Origin: Sedimenticola sp.
GTDB lineage: Bacteria > Pseudomonadota > Gammaproteobacteria > Chromatiales > Chromatiaceae
Length of the DNA stretch: 9,745 bases
Assembly (NCBI GenBank): GCA_027041035.1
Contig: JALULB010000215.1
Location: 1 to 9,745 of the forward strand
Direction of reading: 5' to 3'
In this document: in pieces, positions 5,820 to 9,745 of the stretch
How the letters are laid out: the number at the start of each line of letters is the position of its first letter
How positions within the stretch are numbered: position 1 is the first letter of the stretch
Notes under the pieces: model-generated
The model's input: only the letters and a program-made list of their open reading frames with translations
What the model was told of the DNA's origin: nothing
Databases searched by the model: none
Program-made: the position numbers and the translations under genes

Positions 5820-6923
5820 ATGAGTTTGAGAAATGATTGGTTCGAGGAGATAGGCGACGAGCTGCGCCTGCCGGATGTCATCGCCGAGCGCTGCGTGCAC
5901 AGCCAGATGGAATTGGCGACCTGTCGGCATTGCGTGGACAGTTGTCCGCTGGACGCCTGGGTGATCGACGACGAGCAGCTCGGCATCGATGCGAACCGCT
6001 GCGACGGCTGCGGTCTGTGCGTGCCCGCCTGCCCACAGCAGGCCATCGTGCAGGAGCAGTTTCCGGCGGAACGCGAATGGCAGGGACGATCGATCGCGAT
6101 GCTGATCTGCGAGCATGCCGGAGACCAGGACACGGCGGATGTTCCAAGCGGCGATACCGAGCAGGCACGGGTGCGTTGCCTGCATGCCTTCGGTGTCTAC
6201 GATGTGCTGCGCCTCTATCGTCATGGGGTGCGTCACTGGATGGTGTGCCATGGCGATTGCGGGCAATGCCCACGTCATGTGCCGGCCGATCTGGAACGCA
6301 CGATACGGCGCACCAACCGCCTGTTGAAATCCCGTGGGCTGCCGCGTATCGCCTATTCCTCCCTGCCACTGGGACAATGGCGTGGCGCCATGCTGAAGAC
6401 CGGCCGCTGGGCCAGCGGCCCGCAGTTCGGCAGACGGGGATTCTTCGGCAGTCTGCTGGCGCAGGGAGCCGATCGGGCAATCCGCCATCATCGGGGAGAG
6501 GAAGCCGAGGCCGAACAGGCGCCGGCCCCCGGACGCTTTCTGCCACTGCCACCGGCGGGAGAAGCGGCGCTCTATTTCCATGTGCCGCATATCCTCGCCG
6601 ATGCCTGCAACGGCTGTGACGCCTGCATGCGTCTGTGTCCGCAACAGGCGCTGGCTTATAACGAGGAAGCTGGCGCTTACGTGATCCATGCGAACGACTG
6701 CAATGGTTGCGGCATCTGCATCGACGCCTGCGATCAGGAAGCGATCGTCGTGAACGCCTGGGAGGAGCGTCCAGAGGCGGTCGAAACCCTGCCGTTGCGG
6801 GATGCGAAATGCAGCGTGTGCGGCTGTGCCTATCACCGTCCGGCCGCGCAGCAGGATGACGGTCTGTGTGCTATCTGTTCACAGGTCAACCACCACCGCA
6901 ACCTGTTCCAGGTGCTGAGCTAG
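5820..6923 (+). CDS. Cysteine-rich multi-[4Fe-4S] ferredoxin-like protein
   Basis: 367 residues from ATG 5820. An in-frame ATG at 5766 would add 18 residues; neither has a strong ribosome site, and I prefer 5820 because the protein then starts with a plain soluble sequence. Part 1 (35-71) has CxxCxxxCP followed by CDGCGLCVPACP, so the first cluster lacks one Cys of the standard motif; C25 could replace it. Part 2 (about 90-180) has C97, C120 and the tight group CHGDCGQC (143-150) within a Rossmann-like segment, reminiscent of MvhD-type domains. Part 3 begins with GRRGFFGSLL (204-213). Part 4 has two clusters, C263/266/269/273 and C294/297/300/304. The tail has CSVCGC (331-336) and CAIC (350-353), suggesting a metal-binding knuckle. 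There is no signal peptide, so it is cytoplasmic. It may be an electron carrier or redox maturation partner for the Mo operon, but terminators separate them. The exact family is not recognised. Confidence 0.8.
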   Translation: MSLRNDWFEEIGDELRLPDVIAERCVHSQMELATCRHCVDSCPLDAWVIDDEQLGIDANRCDGCGLCVPACPQQAIVQEQFPAEREWQGRSIAMLICEHAGDQDTADVPSGDTEQARVRCLHAFGVYDVLRLYRHGVRHWMVCHGDCGQCPRHVPADLERTIRRTNRLLKSRGLPRIAYSSLPLGQWRGAMLKTGRWASGPQFGRRGFFGSLLAQGADRAIRHHRGEEAEAEQAPAPGRFLPLPPAGEAALYFHVPHILADACNGCDACMRLCPQQALAYNEEAGAYVIHANDCNGCGICIDACDQEAIVVNAWEERPEAVETLPLRDAKCSVCGCAYHRPAAQQDDGLCAICSQVNHHRNLFQVLS

Positions 6924-6942
6924 CTCAGAAAATTCATAAATT

Positions 6943-6965
6943 ATGCGCGTCCTCATCGCGCGCAT
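6943..6965. repeat. Hairpin in the convergent intergenic region
   Basis: atgcgcg (6943-6949) pairs with cgcgcat (6959-6965) over a nine-base loop. It lies 19 bp after the ferredoxin-like gene. There is no T-run on either strand, so it may protect a transcript end or be a weak terminator, but it is not a classical one. Confidence 0.4.
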
Positions 6966-7020
6966 CCATATGCCATTTCCGGGTGAAGTCCAACCCTCAT
7001 CGATTTTGGGAGCTGTGTGG

Positions 7021-7055
7021 CAGCGACTTCAGTCGCGATCCGACCGGCCGGCCGG
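7021..7055. repeat. REP-like extragenic palindrome
   Basis: gcgact-tc-agtcgc (7023-7036) is a tight 6-bp palindrome preceded by a gggagc-type lead (7008-7013) and followed by a CCGGCCGGCCGG tract (7044-7055). It lies between convergent genes. It resembles the REP-type palindromes (agcgacttcagtcgcga core) common in gammaproteobacterial intergenic DNA. With only one copy in this window, its repeat status cannot be confirmed here. Confidence 0.45.
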
Positions 7056-7076
7056 CGGGATTGGCGGGGGCTGCGT

Positions 7077-8003
7077 TTACTTCCGATGCACGCCGGCGCT
7101 CGATTCCACCTGGGCGCAGACGCTCTTCTCCAGCCATTTGTGCAAGCGGCTGAGATCCTGTTGCGGACCGGTCAGGGTATGGCCGCCGAGCAGGATGAAG
7201 ATCAACGGCTGGTTGGCGACATCCACGCGGCTGACCAGACAGCGCCCGGCCTCGTGGATATAGCCTGTTTTCGACAGGCTGATCGGCAGCTTGCTGAAAC
7301 GCACCAGGCGGTTGGTGTTGACGAAGTGGGTCTCTCCCTGTTTCAGCTCGAAATCGCCGTCGGTGCGCGTCGTGTAACGCGTGATCAGTGGATACAGACT
7401 GGCGGTTTGCACCAAGCGGACCAGATCCCAGGCGCTGGCCTGATTCTCCGGGTTCAAGCCGCTGGCGTCGGCAAAATGGGTATCGTACATGCCGATGTCG
7501 CGGGCCTTGGCGTTCATCTCGGCGACAAACATCCGCGTGCCGCCGGGGTAGTTTCGCGCCAGCGCGTGTGCCGCGCGGTTGTCCGAGGACATCAACATGA
7601 TCTGTAGCAGTTCGTAGCGGCTCAGGCGCGTGCCGACACTCAGGCGGGAGCTGGAGTGCTTCAGGGTATCCACGTCCTCCTCGCTGATCGTCAGTTCCCG
7701 CTCCAGCGGCAGACCGGCATCGAGTATCACCATCGCGGTCATCAGTTTGGTGATCGAGGCGATCGGATGTGGCGTGGTGGCATCCTGGGAGACGATCGGA
7801 TTGCCGAAGCGGTCGACGACGATCAGGCTGCTGGACTCCAGTGGCGGCGCGTCGGCGTCCAGTTCGGTCCAAAGCTGCGATGGCGAGAGGTCCGGAACCA
7901 GCGCGCTGCCGTGGCATTCCAGTACCGTGGCGAAGCCGTTGGAAGCCAGCGATACAGCCAGCGAGAACAGGGTTACCCCCAGAAGGCGTTTTGTTATCAT
8001 CAT
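7077..8003 (-). CDS. pbpG: D-alanyl-D-alanine endopeptidase (penicillin-binding protein 7)
   Basis: 308 residues from the ATG at 8003-8001; a second ATG is the next codon. The length is close to E. coli PbpG (about 310). Residues 1-25 are a signal peptide (MMITKRLLGV then a hydrophobic stretch ending SNGFA). The three penicillin-binding motifs are present: catalytic SITK (Ser83, Lys86), SDN (140-142) and KTG (245-247), plus GLNPENQASAWDL typical of the S11 family. It would cleave D-Ala-meso-DAP cross-links in periplasmic peptidoglycan. DacA/DacC-type carboxypeptidases are longer, with a C-terminal beta domain and amphipathic anchor; those are absent here, which favours PBP7. It is transcribed away from gshA from a shared 61-bp gap and converges on the ferredoxin-like gene with 153 bp between. 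The ribosome site is weak (gggga about 15 bases upstream). Confidence 0.88.
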   Translation of the reverse strand: MMITKRLLGVTLFSLAVSLASNGFATVLECHGSALVPDLSPSQLWTELDADAPPLESSSLIVVDRFGNPIVSQDATTPHPIASITKLMTAMVILDAGLPLERELTISEEDVDTLKHSSSRLSVGTRLSRYELLQIMLMSSDNRAAHALARNYPGGTRMFVAEMNAKARDIGMYDTHFADASGLNPENQASAWDLVRLVQTASLYPLITRYTTRTDGDFELKQGETHFVNTNRLVRFSKLPISLSKTGYIHEAGRCLVSRVDVANQPLIFILLGGHTLTGPQQDLSRLHKWLEKSVCAQVESSAGVHRK

Positions 8004-8015
8004 GATTCGCTGATA

Positions 8016-8045
8016 TTGTCCCCACAATCCTTCGTCAATTATAAC
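8016..8045 (+). promoter_or_regulatory. Candidate sigma-70 promoter for gshA
   Basis: ttgtcc (8016-8021), an 18-base spacer, then tataac (8040-8045). Matches to consensus are 4/6 and 5/6. Transcription would begin near 8052, leaving a leader of about 13 bases before the TTG start. The -10 lies on the same bases as the pbpG extended -10 on the opposite strand. Confidence 0.5.
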
Positions 8046-8046
8046 A
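8038..8046 (-). promoter_or_regulatory. Extended -10 promoter for pbpG
   Basis: On the minus strand the bases read TGTTATAAT, a perfect extended -10 (TGn-TATAAT). No good -35 lies 16-18 bases upstream, as is usual for extended -10 promoters. The start of transcription would be near 8031, giving a leader of about 28 bases. The motif overlaps the putative gshA -10 on the other strand. Confidence 0.6.
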
Positions 8047-8064
8047 CAAGCGAGCATTCCCCCA

Positions 8065-9648
8065 TTGTTTGAACAATTCGAGAAACGCATCGACCTGCTG
8101 CGGGACGGTGATGCCTCCCTGTTGCTGCAGGACGGTCTGATCGGGCTGGAGAAAGAGAGCCTGCGTGTCGAACGCCAGGGCTCCATCAGCCAGAAACCGC
8201 ATCCGGCCGGTCTGGGGTCGGCGTTGACCAATCCCTATGTCACCACCGACTACTCCGAGGCCTTGCTGGAGTTCACCACGCCACCGGACCGGGATGTCGC
8301 CGCCACGCTGGGCTTCCTGCGCGAATCGCATCAATTCGTCTACCAGAACCTGGAGGACGAGCTGTTGTGGGCGACGAGCATGCCCTGCGTGGTGAAGGGC
8401 GAAGCCGGCATCCCGATCGCGCGCTACGGCGATTCCAATCAGGGCATGATGAAAACCGTCTACCGACGCGGGCTGGGCTACCGTTACGGGCGGGTCATGC
8501 AGGTCATCGCCGGGGTGCATTTCAACTACTCGATACCCGAGGGCTTCTGGCCGGTGTATCAGGAATTGCTCGGCGATACCGGTGCGTTGCAGGCATTCAT
8601 CGATCGGCAATACATGGCCATGGTGCGCAATCTGCAACGCTTCGGCTGGCTGATTCCCTACCTGTTCGGCGCCTCGCCGGCGGTATGCAAATCCTTTCTG
8701 TGCGGACGCGGCTCGTCGACGCTGCAACCCTTCGATGAAACCACCTACTTCGAGCCATTCGCCACCTCGCTGCGCATGGGCGATATCGGCTATCAGAACA
8801 CCCGCGAGGAAGGCGTCGGCATCAAGGCCAACTATGATTCACTGGACGACTACATCGCCAGCCTGCGTTGCGCGATCGAGACGCCCTGCGACGAATGGGC
8901 CGAGATCGGCATCGTCGTGAATGGCGAATGGCGCCAGTTGAACGCGAACCTGCTTCAGATCGAGAACGAATACTACAGCACCGTCAGGCCGAAACAGCCG
9001 CCTGCCGGGATGGAGAAGCCCGTCGTCGCGCTGGGCAAAAGGGGTATCCGTTATGTCGAGCTGCGTTCCCTCGATGTGAACGCCTACGACCCGCTGGGCG
9101 TCAGCGAACCGCAATTGCGGTTCGTCGAGGCCTTCATGATCTTCTCGATGCTGTGCGAAAGCCCGTTGATCGGCGCGCCGGAGCGTCGTTTTATCGACAG
9201 CAACCTGATCGAGACCGCGCATCGTGGCCGCGATCCGGCATTGATACTGAAGTGCGGTAACGGCGATCTGAGACTGCGTGACTGGGCGGGCATGATTCTC
9301 GACGCGATGGAGCCGGTATGTGATTTTCTCGACGCCGGCAATCCCGATGGCGTGCACATGGCCACGCTGGCAATACAGAAGCTCAAGGTCGATGACCCGG
9401 AAAAAACCCCGTCGGCGCGCATGCTCGCCGAGATGCGCCGTGAAGGCGAGGGCTTCTATACCTTCGCGCGGCGTATGTCGCAACTGCATAAACGCTATTT
9501 CGATTCACAACCGTTATGTCCGGAACGCATGAGTTTCCACGCGCAAGCCGCCAGTCGTTCACTGGAGGATCAGCGGCGTATGGAGGCGGGTGACAGATTG
9601 AGCTTTTCTGAATTTCTGCGGCGCTATTTCGACGAAAAAATCTGGTAA
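8065..9648 (+). CDS. gshA: Glutamate-cysteine ligase (proteobacterial GshA type)
   Basis: 527 residues, against about 518 in E. coli. The first enzyme of glutathione synthesis: it joins L-glutamate to L-cysteine using ATP in the cytoplasm. Landmarks match E. coli GshA in order: GLEKESLRV near the N-terminus, LGSALTNPYVTTDYSEALLEFTTP, ATSMPC, IARYGDSNQGMMKTVYRRGL, QVIAGVHFNYS, RFGWLIPYLFGASPA, NLLQIENEYY, RPK, RGIRYVELRSLDVNAYDPLGV, and a C-terminal SRSLEDQRRMEAGDRLSFSEFL. The only plausible start is TTG 8065; no ATG or GTG in frame fits, and the ribosome site is weak, which suggests modest translation. The 3' end is altered: the last base of the final Trp codon and the TAA stop belong to the end of a mobile element inserted at 9645. 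Because the C-terminus still aligns to full length, the enzyme is probably active. Confidence 0.95.
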   Translation: MFEQFEKRIDLLRDGDASLLLQDGLIGLEKESLRVERQGSISQKPHPAGLGSALTNPYVTTDYSEALLEFTTPPDRDVAATLGFLRESHQFVYQNLEDELLWATSMPCVVKGEAGIPIARYGDSNQGMMKTVYRRGLGYRYGRVMQVIAGVHFNYSIPEGFWPVYQELLGDTGALQAFIDRQYMAMVRNLQRFGWLIPYLFGASPAVCKSFLCGRGSSTLQPFDETTYFEPFATSLRMGDIGYQNTREEGVGIKANYDSLDDYIASLRCAIETPCDEWAEIGIVVNGEWRQLNANLLQIENEYYSTVRPKQPPAGMEKPVVALGKRGIRYVELRSLDVNAYDPLGVSEPQLRFVEAFMIFSMLCESPLIGAPERRFIDSNLIETAHRGRDPALILKCGNGDLRLRDWAGMILDAMEPVCDFLDAGNPDGVHMATLAIQKLKVDDPEKTPSARMLAEMRREGEGFYTFARRMSQLHKRYFDSQPLCPERMSFHAQAASRSLEDQRRMEAGDRLSFSEFLRRYFDEKIW

Positions 9649-9745
9649 CTACTCAGCTAACCGCTGAAATGCGCCAGCTCTGCGTTCAAAAATGGTCATT
9701 TACACGTGTAAACCCGGCAATTGCTCCTGCATTGCCCTAATAAGT
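9645..9745 (-). mobile_element. End of a second IS66-like element, inverted copy, running off the window
   Basis: 9645-9705 is the exact reverse complement of 5639-5699 (61 of 61 bases). With one mismatch the match extends to 9712 (67 of 68). It starts with the same gtaactactcagc terminus, joined directly to gshA after aaaatctg (9637-9644). The match stops just after the palindrome tttacacgtgtaaa (9699-9712). The remaining 33 bases are unlike the interior of the first copy, so this is either a longer, possibly autonomous relative or a different deletion derivative. Its far end and any transposase gene are outside the window. Confidence 0.8.

Noticed and set aside
5781..6836. A 351-codon open frame on the minus strand opposite the ferredoxin-like gene
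   Set aside because: The plus-strand frame has ordered cysteine-cluster motifs; the minus frame has none and is a shadow.
8003..8231. An upstream extension of pbpG into the gshA gene on the minus strand
   Set aside because: It would place 76 non-signal residues before an obvious signal peptide, and the extended -10 promoter lies inside that extension.

Overview
The window looks like chromosomal DNA of a gammaproteobacterium, probably one with anaerobic or sulfur-type respiration. The evidence is a GshA of the proteobacterial type, a PBP7-type endopeptidase, and a DMSO-reductase-family molybdoenzyme operon wired to a multihaem cytochrome c. The species cannot be named from the sequence.

Layout. 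Positions 1-401 hold the 3' part of a gene for a protein made almost entirely of Met-Ser/Gly-Gly triplets, ended by a hairpin terminator. Positions 493-5310 are a compact four-gene, same-strand operon: a pentahaem periplasmic cytochrome c, a Tat-exported molybdopterin catalytic subunit (DmsA-like), a four-cluster ferredoxin subunit (DmsB-like) and a TorD/DmsD-family chaperone. Two hairpin-plus-T-run terminators follow (5318-5366 and 5422-5493). A 152-bp non-coding mobile element with 13-bp inverted ends and a perfect 8-bp target duplication lies at 5548-5699. Next comes a cysteine-rich multi-cluster ferredoxin-like gene (5820-6923). Convergent to it is pbpG on the minus strand (8003-7077), and divergent from pbpG is gshA (8065-9648), with overlapping promoter -10 elements between the two. 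The last 101 bases are the end of a second, inverted copy of the same mobile element family, inserted so that its terminal GTAA supplies the gshA stop codon.

How the parts fit. The molybdoenzyme operon has no membrane anchor of the DmsC/NrfD type. The likely electron path is between the quinone pool or another cytochrome, the pentahaem cytochrome, the iron-sulfur subunit and the Mo active site. The chaperone would load cofactor before Tat export. The substrate is not determined; an S-oxide, N-oxide or oxyanion reductase, or the reverse reaction, are all possible. The downstream ferredoxin-like gene lies beyond terminators and the mobile element, so its link to the operon is only by proximity. 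pbpG and gshA are housekeeping genes.

The most unusual points are: the Met-X-Gly repeat protein beside a DMSO-reductase-family operon; a His in place of the third Fe-S Cys of the catalytic subunit; a pentahaem cytochrome in place of a membrane anchor; and the paired IS66-like non-autonomous element ends, one of which terminates gshA.
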